Source of the DNA: an uncultured Tateyamaria sp.
GTDB taxonomy: Bacteria; Pseudomonadota; Alphaproteobacteria; Rhodobacterales; Rhodobacteraceae
DNA: 64,000 nucleotides
Assembly: GCF_947503385.1 (NCBI RefSeq)
Contig: NZ_CANNDO010000001.1
Span: 1,113,044 to 1,177,043 of the forward strand
Direction: 5' to 3'
The notes beneath the pieces were generated by a model, which saw only the letters and a program-made list of their open reading frames with translations, was not told the origin of the DNA and searched no databases. Below, piece after piece: positions 43,075-51,963 of this stretch (position 1 is the stretch's first letter; each line of letters begins with the position of its first letter). A program made the translations under genes and the position numbers.

Positions 43075-43677
43075 TTAGTCAAGAGCCCATCCTTTCGGTT
43101 TGAACATTGGGTCGGCGTAGTGGCTGATTTCCATCTCGATCCCGTGGGCCAGTTGGCTGTCCTTGAGGGCCGCCGGTGCGGGATGCCGGTAGACGGCGTC
43201 GGAGCCATCGATGGTGGGAGCGGTGTGATCCTTGACCGCGCCCAACCGTTCGGCCAGCCGGATGCTGTCGAGATTTTTGGGGTCGATGTAACTGACGGCG
43301 CCATCCCACCCATGGGCGTAATAGTGGCTGCGCACGGCGTGCGTCGCCTCAAGCGCATAGCCCTTGCCCGCCTTATCCGGCCAAATGATCCACGCGATTT
43401 CGCGTTCCGGCCACTTGGCGGGCTGCCAGCCACCGGCCATGCCGTAGGTTTCGCCGGTGTTCCGGTCGTGAATCATCCACATGCCGAAGCCGCGAATTTC
43501 CCAGTGGCCGATTTCGGCGGCATATAGCATCCACGCCTCGTACGCGTTGAGCGGCCCACCCATGAAGCGGGAGCGGAAGGAGGCGAACGTCGCCTTGAAG
43601 TCGGGATAATCCTCAGCCGTTGGGCCACGCAGGATCAGGCGGCGGGTGCCGATTTCCGGGATGTCGCGGTGTCCCAT
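43075..43677 (-). CDS. GNAT family N-acetyltransferase (RimJ/RimL type), paralogue 1
   Basis: The 200-residue protein has ETRRLILRG-type start (IGTRRLILRGPTAEDYPDF), the shared MGGP motif and the shared GHWEIRGFGMWMI strand. KAGKGYALEATHAVRSHYYA is motif A, and SYIDPKNLDSIRLAERLGA is the acetyl-CoA binding loop. The same layout recurs in the three GNATs at 43916, 44598 and 45116, so this is a local family expansion. The start at 43677 has AGG upstream. Substrates are likely protein N-termini or small amines. Confidence 0.9.
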   Translation of the reverse strand: MGHRDIPEIGTRRLILRGPTAEDYPDFKATFASFRSRFMGGPLNAYEAWMLYAAEIGHWEIRGFGMWMIHDRNTGETYGMAGGWQPAKWPEREIAWIIWPDKAGKGYALEATHAVRSHYYAHGWDGAVSYIDPKNLDSIRLAERLGAVKDHTAPTIDGSDAVYRHPAPAALKDSQLAHGIEMEISHYADPMFKPKGWALD

Positions 43678-43861
43678 GATCAGACCTGTCCAGTCCGGCG
43701 GCAGCATACGGGTGCGTCGGTTTCGCCGGGCAAAGCGTGCCGCTTGGATGTGTGCCAAAGGGTCACCGCACCTCTTTGGGCCAGACGTGATCCGGCGGAC
43801 GCGCTGACGCGCGACGACATATTGGCGGCATTGGCGGCGTGAGCCCGCTGCACCGGAGCAT

Positions 43862-43917
43862 GGGCCCGTGGCGGAACGGCCCTCCGGGGGGGATATTTGA
43901 GGGACAGAGACGGGGTC
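43862..43917 (+). repeat. Dispersed intergenic element, copy 3 (tail only)
   Basis: GGAACGGCCCTCC is followed by GGGGGGATATTTGAGGG and ACAGAGACGGGG. The core GGATATTTG...GGGACAGAGAC matches copies 1 and 2. Its right end abuts the stop codon of the GNAT gene at 43916. The full hairpin seen in the other copies is less clear. Confidence 0.5.
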
Positions 43918-44443
43918 ACGTCAGCGCCTCCGGACCGGGATGCCGCCAGATTTGCATAGCGCCGTAGCGTTCATGGGTGAAGTCGCCATCATATGTCGCG
44001 CCCAAGCGTTTGGCGACGCCGCGCGAGGCGTCGTTGCCATTGGCGATGAGGCTGATGGCCGTGGTCCATCCGAGGGCCGTGTACGCATGATGACGCGCGG
44101 CGATGGCCGCCTCGGTGGCGTAGCCCTTGCCAGTTGCGCCGTCGAAGAGGTCCCAGCCCAGTTCTTGTTCCGGGAAGCCTTCGGGGTGCCAAAGGCCCAC
44201 GGTGCCCACTGGTGTCCGGGTGTCGTTTTCGATCACGGTCCAGCGGCCAAAGCCGCGCAGGATCCAGTGGCCCGCCTCTTGAGCAAGGTTGCGCCATGCC
44301 AATTCACGGGTTTGCGGACCGCCCACGAAAGACGAGCGGGCAGAAGCGTAGAACCCTGCCAGTGCGTCGAAATCGCTGAGCTGTGGCGCGCGAAGCGTCA
44401 GGCGTTCGGTCTGGAGCGTGGGCGCGGAGAACTGGACGGTCAT
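43916..44443 (-). CDS. GNAT family N-acetyltransferase, paralogue 2
   Basis: The 175-residue protein has LQTERLTLRAPQLSDFDALA, FVGGPQ, AGHWILRGFGRWTVIE and the motif A GATGKGYATEAAIAARHHA. ANGNDASRGVAKRLGA is the CoA loop. It belongs to the same family as its neighbours. The ATG at 44443 forms an ATGA overlap with the preceding 53-codon ORF and has GGGGG nine bases away. An ATG at 44452 lies directly against that GGGGG and is rejected. Confidence 0.9.
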   Translation of the reverse strand: MTVQFSAPTLQTERLTLRAPQLSDFDALAGFYASARSSFVGGPQTRELAWRNLAQEAGHWILRGFGRWTVIENDTRTPVGTVGLWHPEGFPEQELGWDLFDGATGKGYATEAAIAARHHAYTALGWTTAISLIANGNDASRGVAKRLGATYDGDFTHERYGAMQIWRHPGPEALT

Positions 44444-44601
44444 TGCGGGCATCCCCCTGCGTGGTGATAGGCGGTGTGCGCATGGCCAAACCGCCATTTT
44501 GCGCGGTCCGATTGCAGCAGGGCGCAGGACGCCTGCGCATCGGGGGAGGTGTGCGGGTGCAGGTGGGTGGCAGTGCCGATTATGTTGACGACGATGGTCA
44601 T
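44440..44601 (-). CDS. Unannotated 53-residue His-rich ORF coupled by ATGA overlaps to GNATs on both sides
   Basis: The start ATG at 44601 overlaps the stop of the preceding GNAT as ATGA, and its own stop overlaps the following GNAT start as ATGA. The product MTIVVNIIGTATHLHPHTSP continues with DAQASCALLQSDRAKWRFGH and ends AHTAYHHAGGCPQ. It holds nine His and two Cys. About 41 of 53 codons end in G or C, matching real genes here. No domain is recognised. The reciprocal overlaps and codon use are the evidence for a gene, and function is unknown. Confidence 0.6.
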   Translation of the reverse strand: MTIVVNIIGTATHLHPHTSPDAQASCALLQSDRAKWRFGHAHTAYHHAGGCPQ

Positions 44602-45119
44602 GGGTGCGGGTGCCTGTAGATGACCACCGGGTAAGTGGTGTCGGGCTTGGGCGCTGCATCATCGCGGATACCACCGACGCGTTCGGCCAGAGCGATAGAG
44701 GCGGCGTTGTTCGGGTCGATGTAGCTGACTGCGGTGTCCCAGCCCAGCGTGTCATAGGCGTGGGTGATGCAGGCGCGGACCGCCTCACTGGCAATTCCGC
44801 GCCCTTCGTCCGCGGCGTTGAACAGGACATAACCGACCTCACGTTCGGCCCAGCCATGGGGGAACCAATGGCCGAACATGCCAATGATGTCGTCGCTGTC
44901 GTGGCGTGTGGCTGCGAACATGCCGAAGCCACGCAGCGCCCAGTGTCCCATATTGGTCGCGAGGTGGCGCCATGCGGCCTTGGCCGTCATTGGCCCGCCG
45001 GTAAAGGCGGCACGGTCAGACTGGAAATACGCAACGAAGGCCTCGGCGTCCGACGGCTGAAAGCCGCGCAGGCGCAGGCGGTCCGTCGTCAGGGTGGGCG
45101 TGCCGGAGAGGGTGATCAT
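44598..45119 (-). CDS. GNAT family N-acetyltransferase, paralogue 3
   Basis: The 173-residue protein has LTTDRLRLRGFQPSDAEAF, the FTGGPMTAKAAWRHLATNMG segment and ALRGFGMFAATRHD. The CoA-binding ADEGRGIASEAVRACITHAY and SYIDPNNAASIALAERVGG align with the other members. The ATG at 45119 overlaps the stop of paralogue 4 (ATGA). The stop overlaps the start of the 53-codon ORF. Confidence 0.9.
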   Translation of the reverse strand: MITLSGTPTLTTDRLRLRGFQPSDAEAFVAYFQSDRAAFTGGPMTAKAAWRHLATNMGHWALRGFGMFAATRHDSDDIIGMFGHWFPHGWAEREVGYVLFNAADEGRGIASEAVRACITHAYDTLGWDTAVSYIDPNNAASIALAERVGGIRDDAAPKPDTTYPVVIYRHPHP

Positions 45120-45634
45120 GCGGGTCTCCGATGGCGGTAGACAGCGGTTTCTGCTGCCGTTTCACCGGCAGGTAGCGGCGCCGTTGCGTCATGGCGCGCG
45201 CCCAGCCGTTCGGCCAGCGTGATGGAACGCTCATTGTCCGGATGGATGTAGCTGACCAACGTGTCAGCGCGGTCCTGCGCCCACCACCAGTTCAGCGCGG
45301 CGGTCGCGGCCTCGCTGGCGTAGCCGTGGCCCTCAAACGGTTCGAGCAGGGTCCAGCCCAGCTCCGGTTCCGGAAAGTGGTGGGGTTCGTTGATGCCGAT
45401 TTGCCCCATAAAGGCGCCGTCATCGTTGCGGACCAATCCCCACGACCCGATCCCCTTGAGCGACCAACTGCCCACTTCGGCTGCAATCCAGTACCACATT
45501 TTTTTGGCAGGCACCGGGCCGCCCATGTAACGGGCGCGGTCGGTCGCAAAAAGATCGTAGAGCGGCTGGAAATCGGCCATCTCGTGGGCGCGCAGGGTCA
45601 GGCGCGCGGTGGTTATGGTGGGGGCCTGCGTCAT
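45116..45634 (-). CDS. GNAT family N-acetyltransferase, paralogue 4
   Basis: The 172-residue protein has ITTARLTLRAHEMADFQPLY, the YMGGPVPAKKMWYWIAAEVG segment, GSWSLKGIGSWGL and the CoA-binding FEGHGYASEAATAALNW. SYIHPDNERSITLAERLGA completes the signature. It is the third gene in the chain from ffh. Its start overlaps the NIPSNAP stop as ATGA. Confidence 0.9.
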   Translation of the reverse strand: MTQAPTITTARLTLRAHEMADFQPLYDLFATDRARYMGGPVPAKKMWYWIAAEVGSWSLKGIGSWGLVRNDDGAFMGQIGINEPHHFPEPELGWTLLEPFEGHGYASEAATAALNWWWAQDRADTLVSYIHPDNERSITLAERLGARHDATAPLPAGETAAETAVYRHRRPA

Positions 45635-45963
45635 AGGCCAAGTGCCGTCGGGCTGGCACCGTCGAGCACCGGGCGGGTGAAGGTGCGGTCAAAGCTGAGA
45701 ATGCAGCCGGTGTCTTGGGCATGGGCATAGGCGCGTTGGCATTCGGTGTCCTGCGCCATCTCGGTGCGGTAGGTCTCGTAGGCGGCGAGCGAGGGAAAGG
45801 AGAACATCGCCCATGCCTTGTTGTTGGCCCCTTCGGCGGGCAGGAAATAGCCGTGATGCGTTCCGCCCATGCGGTTCACGAGGTGAATCCACGCGCGGGC
45901 GTAGACCTCGAAGGCATCGACCTTGGCCGGGTCGATCACATATGTGATGAGCGCCGTGATCAT
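45631..45963 (-). CDS. NIPSNAP family protein
   Basis: The 110-residue protein has a dimeric alpha/beta barrel sequence. ITALITYVIDPAKVDAFEVY, VNRMGGTHHGYFLPAEG and AMFSFPSLAAYETYRTEMAQ are typical of NIPSNAP domains. The function is not defined. The ATG overlaps the ffh stop as ATGA, and its stop overlaps paralogue 4, so it is tied to the ffh transcript. Confidence 0.9.
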   Translation of the reverse strand: MITALITYVIDPAKVDAFEVYARAWIHLVNRMGGTHHGYFLPAEGANNKAWAMFSFPSLAAYETYRTEMAQDTECQRAYAHAQDTGCILSFDRTFTRPVLDGASPTALGL

Positions 45964-47456
45964 TTCTTTTTCCCAAAGCCGGAAAGGCCGGGGGGCAGGC
46001 CCATGCCACCGCCCAGACCCGGCAGGCCGCCCGGCATCTTGCCACCCATCTGCTTGGCCGCCGCTTCAAGCTGTTTGGGGTCGACACCGTCCATACCGGG
46101 CATCCCGCCCTTGCCCATCATGGCTTGCATCGCTTTTTTCATCATACCGCCTTTGCCTTTGCCCAACTTCTTCATCATGTCGGACATCTGGCGGTGCATC
46201 TTGAGCAGTTTGTTGAGGTCGCTGACCTCCATACCGGACCCGCGCGCGATGCGTTTTTTGCGGGAGGCTTGCAGGACCTGAGGCGCGGCGCGTTCCTTCT
46301 TGGTCATGGACTGGATCATGGCGATCTGTTGCTTGAGCACCTTGTCGTCAAAGCCTGCGTCGGCGACCTGTTTCGACAGTTTTCCCATGCCGGGCATCAT
46401 GCCCATCATGCCTTCCATGCCGCCCATCTTGATCATCTGTTCCAGCTGCATTTTCAGGTCATTCATGTTGAACTGACCCTTGGCCATGCGCTTCATCATG
46501 CGCTCGGCCTGTTCGGCTTCGATGGTTTCCTGTGCCTTTTCAACGAGGCTGACGATGTCGCCCATGCCAAGGATGCGGCCCGCGATGCGGTCGGGTTCGA
46601 AGGTTTCGAGCGCGTCCATTTTCTCGCCCAGACCCACGAACTTGATGGGCTTGCCGGTGACGGCGCGCATCGACAAAGCGGCACCGCCGCGTCCGTCGCC
46701 GTCCATCCGGGTCAGGACCACGCCCGAGATCCCGATGCGGTCGTCAAAGTTCTGCGCGGTGTTTACCGCATCCTGACCAGTCAGGCCGTCGACCACGAGG
46801 ATCGTCTCGCGCGGGGTTGTGACATCGCGCACCGCCTCGACCTGCGCCATCAACTCTTCGTCGATGGACAGGCGACCGGCGGTGTCGAGCATATAGACGT
46901 CATAGCCGCCCATGCTGGCTTGGGTCTTGGCGCGTTTGGCGATGGCGACGGGGTCCTCGCCCTTGACGATGGGCAGGGTGTCGACGCCGATCTGGGTGCC
47001 GAGGATCGCCAACTGTTCCATCGCTGCGGGGCGGTTCACGTCGAGGGATGCCATGAGGACGCGCTTGCCGTCCTTTTCCGTCAGGCGCTTGGCCAGCTTG
47101 GCGGTGGTTGTGGTCTTACCGCCGCCCTGTAGTCCGACCATCAGGATGGGCGCGGGCGGGCTGTCGATTTTCAGCGCACCGGGTTCACCTTCACCGGTCA
47201 GTGTGTCGACCAGTGCGTCATGCACGATCTTGACCACCTGCTGGCCGGGGGTGACCGACTTGGTCACGGCTTGCCCGGTGGCGGCCTCTTGGACGCGCTT
47301 GATGAAATCACGCGCCACGGGCAGGGATACGTCGGCCTCAAGCAGCGCCACGCGCACCTCGCGCAGGGCGGTTTTGACGTCGTCCTCGCTCAGCGCGCCT
47401 TGCTTGGTCAGGCGGTCGAAGACGCCGGACAGGCGTTCGGAGAGATTTTCAAACAT
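45960..47456 (-). CDS. ffh: Signal recognition particle protein Ffh
   Basis: Ffh binds signal peptides at the ribosome and 4.5S RNA. The 498-residue protein has an N domain (ENLSERLSGVFDRLTKQGAL), the GTPase P-loop GLQGGGKTTTTAKLA, DTAGR, the TRMDGDGRGGAAL loop and a methionine-rich M domain. The M domain includes GKGGMMKKAMQAM and ends in a glycine-rich tail with GLPPGLSGFGKKK. The ATG at 47456 is chosen over a long upstream frame. It is the first gene of the ffh-NIPSNAP-GNAT chain. Confidence 0.97.
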   Translation of the reverse strand: MFENLSERLSGVFDRLTKQGALSEDDVKTALREVRVALLEADVSLPVARDFIKRVQEAATGQAVTKSVTPGQQVVKIVHDALVDTLTGEGEPGALKIDSPPAPILMVGLQGGGKTTTTAKLAKRLTEKDGKRVLMASLDVNRPAAMEQLAILGTQIGVDTLPIVKGEDPVAIAKRAKTQASMGGYDVYMLDTAGRLSIDEELMAQVEAVRDVTTPRETILVVDGLTGQDAVNTAQNFDDRIGISGVVLTRMDGDGRGGAALSMRAVTGKPIKFVGLGEKMDALETFEPDRIAGRILGMGDIVSLVEKAQETIEAEQAERMMKRMAKGQFNMNDLKMQLEQMIKMGGMEGMMGMMPGMGKLSKQVADAGFDDKVLKQQIAMIQSMTKKERAAPQVLQASRKKRIARGSGMEVSDLNKLLKMHRQMSDMMKKLGKGKGGMMKKAMQAMMGKGGMPGMDGVDPKQLEAAAKQMGGKMPGGLPGLGGGMGLPPGLSGFGKKK

Positions 47457-47631
47457 GGGCGATCCCTTTCGACCGTTGACGTTTGCCCGCAAGGTAAGCA
47501 CGGGCGGCTCAGAACCCAATGGCCCAAACGGCAAGCGCCCCCGTGGGCGCAACGCGCTGACGGAGGGCGATCCCGGGTATGACCCATGGGACCGGAAGGT
47601 TTCACACTTCCGGATGTTGCGTGCCGATTAG
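47455..47631 (+). CDS. Possible small protein (58 aa) divergent from ffh
   Basis: An ATG at 47455, overlapping the ffh start on the other strand by two bases, opens a frame to 47631. The sequence begins MGDPFRPLTFARKVSTGG. It continues with a Gly/Pro-rich middle, PNGPNGKRPRGRNALTEGD, and ends PGYDPWDRKVSHFRMLRAD. The codon third positions are GC-rich, and the end looks like a conserved tail motif. GGAGAG lies ten bases upstream. The frame continues upstream into ffh, so an artefact cannot be excluded. Confidence 0.4.
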   Translation: MGDPFRPLTFARKVSTGGSEPNGPNGKRPRGRNALTEGDPGYDPWDRKVSHFRMLRAD

Positions 47632-47672
47632 GCTCTGGCCCGCGCAGAGTCAAGCAGGCTGGCCCCTTGCGG

Positions 47673-50600
47673 TCATTCTGCCGCGAGTTGCAGCACGCCT
47701 TTGTGTGCGTCTGTTTCGGGTTTCGGTGCTTTTTCCGCCATGTCGGGTTCGGACAGCGGCACACGTCGTGCCACCAGCGCAAAGACCGGCGGGGTAAAGA
47801 AGAACGACACCACCGTCGACAGCAGCACGCCGCCTGCGATGGCCACGGCAAAAGGCGGCCAGAACGCGCCTCCGTCCAAGATCAGGGGGAGGAAGCCGCC
47901 AAAAGTCGTCACGGTGGTCGATATGATGTGACGTGCGCTGTCGTTCACGACGCGGGCCATGGCGCGGCGGTCGCCGCTGGCGGCCTCCGGGTCTGCTTGA
48001 AGACCGGTCAGGATGATGATGGCCGCATTGATCGACACGCCAATGGAGCCGATAACGCCGATAATGGCCACAATGCCAAAAGGATACTGCATAATCGCCA
48101 GCGACAGGATCGAGAGGCCCGCAGCCAGCACACACACCACCAACGCCACTGCCGTCAGGCGGAATGAATTGAAGGTCAGCGCGATAGACGCAATGGTCAG
48201 CGTCACGATCAGCCCGACAGAGGCCATGAGATTGCCCACAGTATCGGCCCGCGCGTCGCTGTCACCGCCAAGTTTCAGCGCATAGCCTTGGGGCAGTTCA
48301 AATCCCTGGTCATCCAGTGTGGCCAAAACGTCCTGAAGCGCCTCTTCGGGCAGGACATTGGGCACAAGGAAGGCTTGGATTGCGTTTTCCCGCTGGCCGT
48401 TGCGACGGGTGATGACGCTTTCGGCAGGCTCCAGAACGGGCGTTGCCAGTTCGCTGAGCGGCACAGCGGGAAAATCGCCGGTGGCCGAAATCGTGGCCGC
48501 CCCCGGCACAAGGATCGGCATATCTGAAATCGCGGTGAGGTCGGCGCGCAAACCGTCGCCCATGCGCACCCGAACCGGTAGCTGTTCAGTCCCCTCGACA
48601 AGCGAGCCGCCGGTGACGCCGGTCAGGGCGGCATCAAGCTGGGCCGCCACATCCGTGACGTTCAGGCCCAGCAGGCGCGCTTTGGTCTCGTCAATCTCGT
48701 AGCGGATCTGCGGAGCGCCGCCGTTCACGCCCGAGCGGACAGAAGTGACAAGGTCAAGGTTTGCCACCGCCGCACGGACCGTGTCGCCAAGGCTTCGCAG
48801 CACGTCGAGGTCTTGGCCCACGATGCGCAGCTCGACCGGGGCGGCGACAGGCGGGCCTTGGACGATGCCACGTACGACCACCTGCGCCTCGGGGAAGGCT
48901 GCGCCGAAATCCTCTTGCAGCGTGGCCACGAGGCGGGCGGCGTCCGCTTCTGTCTCGGTCGTGATCATGGCTTGTGCAAAGGCCGGTTCGCGCGACCGGC
49001 CACCGGTGATATTGTAGTAAAAGGCGGGTCCCGATTTGCCGATGGTCCAGTAGACCGAATTCACGCCAGCGTCGGCGCGCAGGATCGCATCCATGGCCAG
49101 TGCCGTGTCACGTGTCGTGCCGATGCCGGTGCCAGGGGGCATGTCGACCTCGAGATAGAATTGGTCGCGATCCACGCCCGGAAAGAACTGTGCCGTGAGT
49201 GTGGGAAAGCTGGCAAAGCCCAGAACAGGGAGGATGAGCGAGATCGCGATGGCCTTCACCGGGTTGGTGACGGCGAGGTAAATGAGCCCTTCGAAAGCGC
49301 GGCCCATCAGGCCGGTTTTCTTGGGCGCGCTGCGGGCGGGCAGGACCCGCGCCGCAAGGGCCGGAGTAACCGTCAGCGCAACGGCAAAGGACCAGCACAG
49401 CATCAGCACCACCGCAATGGCGATAGAGCCGACAAAGTCGCCCGCCGGGCCGGGCAGCAGGATCATCGGCGTAAAGGCCAGCGCCGTGGTGACGGTGGAG
49501 GCCAGCAGGGGCGCGGCCAGCCTGCGCACCGCGTCCCCCGCCGAGGCCTCGCGCGACATGCCTCTGGCAAGCCGCTTGCGCACCTCGTCCACCATCACGA
49601 TTGCCGCATCGACCAAAAGGCCCAAGGCGACGATCAGACCGGTGACCGACATCTGGTGCAGGGGGAGACCCATGAAATTCATTGTGGCGAGCGTGGCCAG
49701 CGACACGACCGGCAGCACAAGTGCAACGATCAGTGCCGCCCGGACCCCGAGGGTCAGGAACAGCACAGCAACCACCAGACTGACGCCAATGGCCATGTTG
49801 GTGGCCACGTCCTGCAATCGGTCCACGGTATAGCCCGATTGATCGAACAACATCTCTTCGGCGATGCCCAGCGGGACAGCGTCGGCACCTATCGCCAACT
49901 CGTCGCGCACAAAGCCCATCCAGCGGTCGATCTGCACGCCGTCCTGCGCCAGCACACCGATCAGCACGGCAGGGCGGCCATCTGCGATGGCCAATTCTTG
50001 GGCCGGGGTACGGGCACCGCGGGTAATCGTGGCGATGTCGGACAGGGTGACGGTGGCCCCTTGGGGGTTTTCGCGCAGCACCACATCGCGCAGCCGCGAC
50101 AGGTTCTCGATCTCGCCCGAGATGGTGATTGAAAGATCAGCAGTGCCTTGCAATCGGCCCGACTGCACCTTGCCATCCGCCGCTTGGATCAGACGCGAGA
50201 TGTCGGCGGCGGTGAGGCCAAGGGCGGCGGCCTGCGTGGGATCGATGCTGACCAAAACCTCTTCTTCCGGCACGCCGAACCGTTCAACAGCACGGGTGGC
50301 CGGGATGTTGCGCAGCCGGTCTGACAGCGCTTCGGCATGGCGGTTCAACAGGGCGATCGGCACGCCTTCATGGTCGGCAGCCACCGCGATTACGGCGGAA
50401 TAGGCCGAGATGCCTTCGGCATTGAAGTCAGGCGCCAACACACCTGCAGGAAAATCCGTCCGCGCGCTTTCCACGGCGTCACGGGCCTGCGCCCAAACCT
50501 GCTCGATGGTCTCTTCGTCAAGGGTTTCCAGCAGCTCGACCGATACGACGGACACGCCTGTGCGTGACACGGACGTCACCTCGGCCACTTCTTCGATCTC

Positions 50601-50810
50601 GCGCAGCTCTTCTTCGATTTCGGCTGTCACCAGCGCCTCGACCCGCGCGGGGTCGGCACCGGGAAATTGCGTGGTGACGGTGGCAAAGAGGTTGGTGATT
50701 GTCGGGTCTTCCTGACGGCCCAGCGACAGGAAAGACGACAGGCCCGCCGAGATCAGTACCAGAAGGATAAGCGCAACAAGACGGGGCTGGCGGAAGGTGA
50801 GCGTTTCCAT
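47673..50810 (-). CDS. RND efflux transporter permease subunit
   Basis: The 1045-residue inner-membrane protein has about twelve membrane helices in two repeats with large periplasmic loops. GLLVDAAIVMVDEVRKRL is the TM4 region carrying the proton-relay Asp pair. It is closer to AcrB/MdtC-like HAE families than to CusA. In a tripartite pump it expels drugs or solvents by proton antiport, and the outer-membrane partner is encoded elsewhere. It lies 12 bases downstream of its adaptor gene. Confidence 0.95.
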   Translation of the reverse strand: METLTFRQPRLVALILLVLISAGLSSFLSLGRQEDPTITNLFATVTTQFPGADPARVEALVTAEIEEELREIEEVAEVTSVSRTGVSVVSVELLETLDEETIEQVWAQARDAVESARTDFPAGVLAPDFNAEGISAYSAVIAVAADHEGVPIALLNRHAEALSDRLRNIPATRAVERFGVPEEEVLVSIDPTQAAALGLTAADISRLIQAADGKVQSGRLQGTADLSITISGEIENLSRLRDVVLRENPQGATVTLSDIATITRGARTPAQELAIADGRPAVLIGVLAQDGVQIDRWMGFVRDELAIGADAVPLGIAEEMLFDQSGYTVDRLQDVATNMAIGVSLVVAVLFLTLGVRAALIVALVLPVVSLATLATMNFMGLPLHQMSVTGLIVALGLLVDAAIVMVDEVRKRLARGMSREASAGDAVRRLAAPLLASTVTTALAFTPMILLPGPAGDFVGSIAIAVVLMLCWSFAVALTVTPALAARVLPARSAPKKTGLMGRAFEGLIYLAVTNPVKAIAISLILPVLGFASFPTLTAQFFPGVDRDQFYLEVDMPPGTGIGTTRDTALAMDAILRADAGVNSVYWTIGKSGPAFYYNITGGRSREPAFAQAMITTETEADAARLVATLQEDFGAAFPEAQVVVRGIVQGPPVAAPVELRIVGQDLDVLRSLGDTVRAAVANLDLVTSVRSGVNGGAPQIRYEIDETKARLLGLNVTDVAAQLDAALTGVTGGSLVEGTEQLPVRVRMGDGLRADLTAISDMPILVPGAATISATGDFPAVPLSELATPVLEPAESVITRRNGQRENAIQAFLVPNVLPEEALQDVLATLDDQGFELPQGYALKLGGDSDARADTVGNLMASVGLIVTLTIASIALTFNSFRLTAVALVVCVLAAGLSILSLAIMQYPFGIVAIIGVIGSIGVSINAAIIILTGLQADPEAASGDRRAMARVVNDSARHIISTTVTTFGGFLPLILDGGAFWPPFAVAIAGGVLLSTVVSFFFTPPVFALVARRVPLSEPDMAEKAPKPETDAHKGVLQLAAE

Positions 50811-50822
50811 CGGTGTGGCCCT

Positions 50823-51953
50823 TTACAGCGTTTCGGCGATCTGGACGGTCTGTCCAAGCGTGACGCGCTGTGGTCCTTCCTCGATCATGCGGGTGCCGGG
50901 CGGGAAAGACCCCTGCACATATGCTTTGTCAGAGGTTGCGTGGATGACCAGTACGCTCGCCCGCCGCACGACATTTTCGGCATCGACGACAAGGAGGGTC
51001 CACTGACCCTTGTCGCCTTCCTTGAGGCTGCGCAAGGGCACCCATGTGCCCCTTTCGGACACAGTGCTGGTCAATTCGAGCCGGGCGGTCTGTCCAAGTG
51101 CAAGCGGCGTGTCCGCCTCGATATCAAAGAGCGCGGTGCGGGTCCGTGTCACAGGATCAACGTCAGGTCGGAACGAGGCAAGAGAGGCCGCATAAGAGGT
51201 GCCGTTCACGCGGATGCGCGCTGTAGCGAGGGACCCTTCATCAATGCTCAGCGGCAGGCCCACGCGGATCTGCGGCACGCCGGTTTCGACCACTTCGACC
51301 AGCACCTGACCGGCGCCGACGGCCTCGCCCCCGTCCAGCACGCGGCGCGTGATGCGCCCGTCAAAGGGGGCAAACAACTGCGCCTTTTGCAGCTGGATGT
51401 CGATAGAAGTCAGGGCGGCGTCAATCTCGCTGATGCGGGCGTTCAGTTCGTCGCGGGTGGCCATGGACTGATCCAGCCGTTCTTGGCTGGCAAAGCCGCG
51501 GTCGCGCAGCGCTTCGCTGCGTTCGACGGTTTGCAGGGCAAAGGCCAGTTGCGCTTCGACTGCTTTGCGCGCGGCTTGTTGGCGGGTGCGGTCGGCGCGC
51601 AGCAGGTCGATGTCCTGCCGCGCAATCAACTGGCCCTGTTGCACGGTGTCGCCTTCGTCCACCAGCACAGCATCAAGACGCCCGGCCAGTTCAAAGGACA
51701 GCGCCACGGTCTTGCGCGGCTCGACCTGTCCGACAAAGCTGCGCGGCACGGAATACCCTTGTTCCTCGGCCAACATGCGCACACTCACTGCGATCAGCGG
51801 CGCCGGGTCTGGCGGCGGCGCGTCAGCTGCGCGCGCGGCCAGCAGGCTAGATCCGGTCTGCACGGCGTACCCCGCGCCCGCAATCACAGCGGCAGTGGTG
51901 GTCAAAATGAAAACAAACCGGACGGCGCGTCGGAAAATGGAAGGGCGAGGCAT
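50823..51953 (-). CDS. RND efflux periplasmic adaptor subunit
   Basis: The 376-residue membrane-fusion protein has one N-terminal helix (FRRAVRFVFILTTTAAVIAG), a lipoyl motif (RSFVGQVEPRKTVALSFELA) and a coiled-coil hairpin around residues 100-170. LFAPFDGRITRRVLDGGEAV follows as the second lipoyl half. It bridges the RND pump and the outer-membrane channel. The start is the ATG at 51953. The promoter region contains a 46-base dyad shared with the divergent TetR gene. Confidence 0.93.
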   Translation of the reverse strand: MPRPSIFRRAVRFVFILTTTAAVIAGAGYAVQTGSSLLAARAADAPPPDPAPLIAVSVRMLAEEQGYSVPRSFVGQVEPRKTVALSFELAGRLDAVLVDEGDTVQQGQLIARQDIDLLRADRTRQQAARKAVEAQLAFALQTVERSEALRDRGFASQERLDQSMATRDELNARISEIDAALTSIDIQLQKAQLFAPFDGRITRRVLDGGEAVGAGQVLVEVVETGVPQIRVGLPLSIDEGSLATARIRVNGTSYAASLASFRPDVDPVTRTRTALFDIEADTPLALGQTARLELTSTVSERGTWVPLRSLKEGDKGQWTLLVVDAENVVRRASVLVIHATSDKAYVQGSFPPGTRMIEEGPQRVTLGQTVQIAETL

Positions 51954-51963
51954 GATGACACCT

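Noticed and set aside
43680..43919. Open frame on the minus strand upstream of a GNAT gene
   Set aside because: The translation is Arg/Ala/Ser-rich with no domain, and it lies between a repeat copy and a normal start. Short plus-strand frames here, ending in TRDDILAALAA, also looked protein-like but have no start or RBS I could support.
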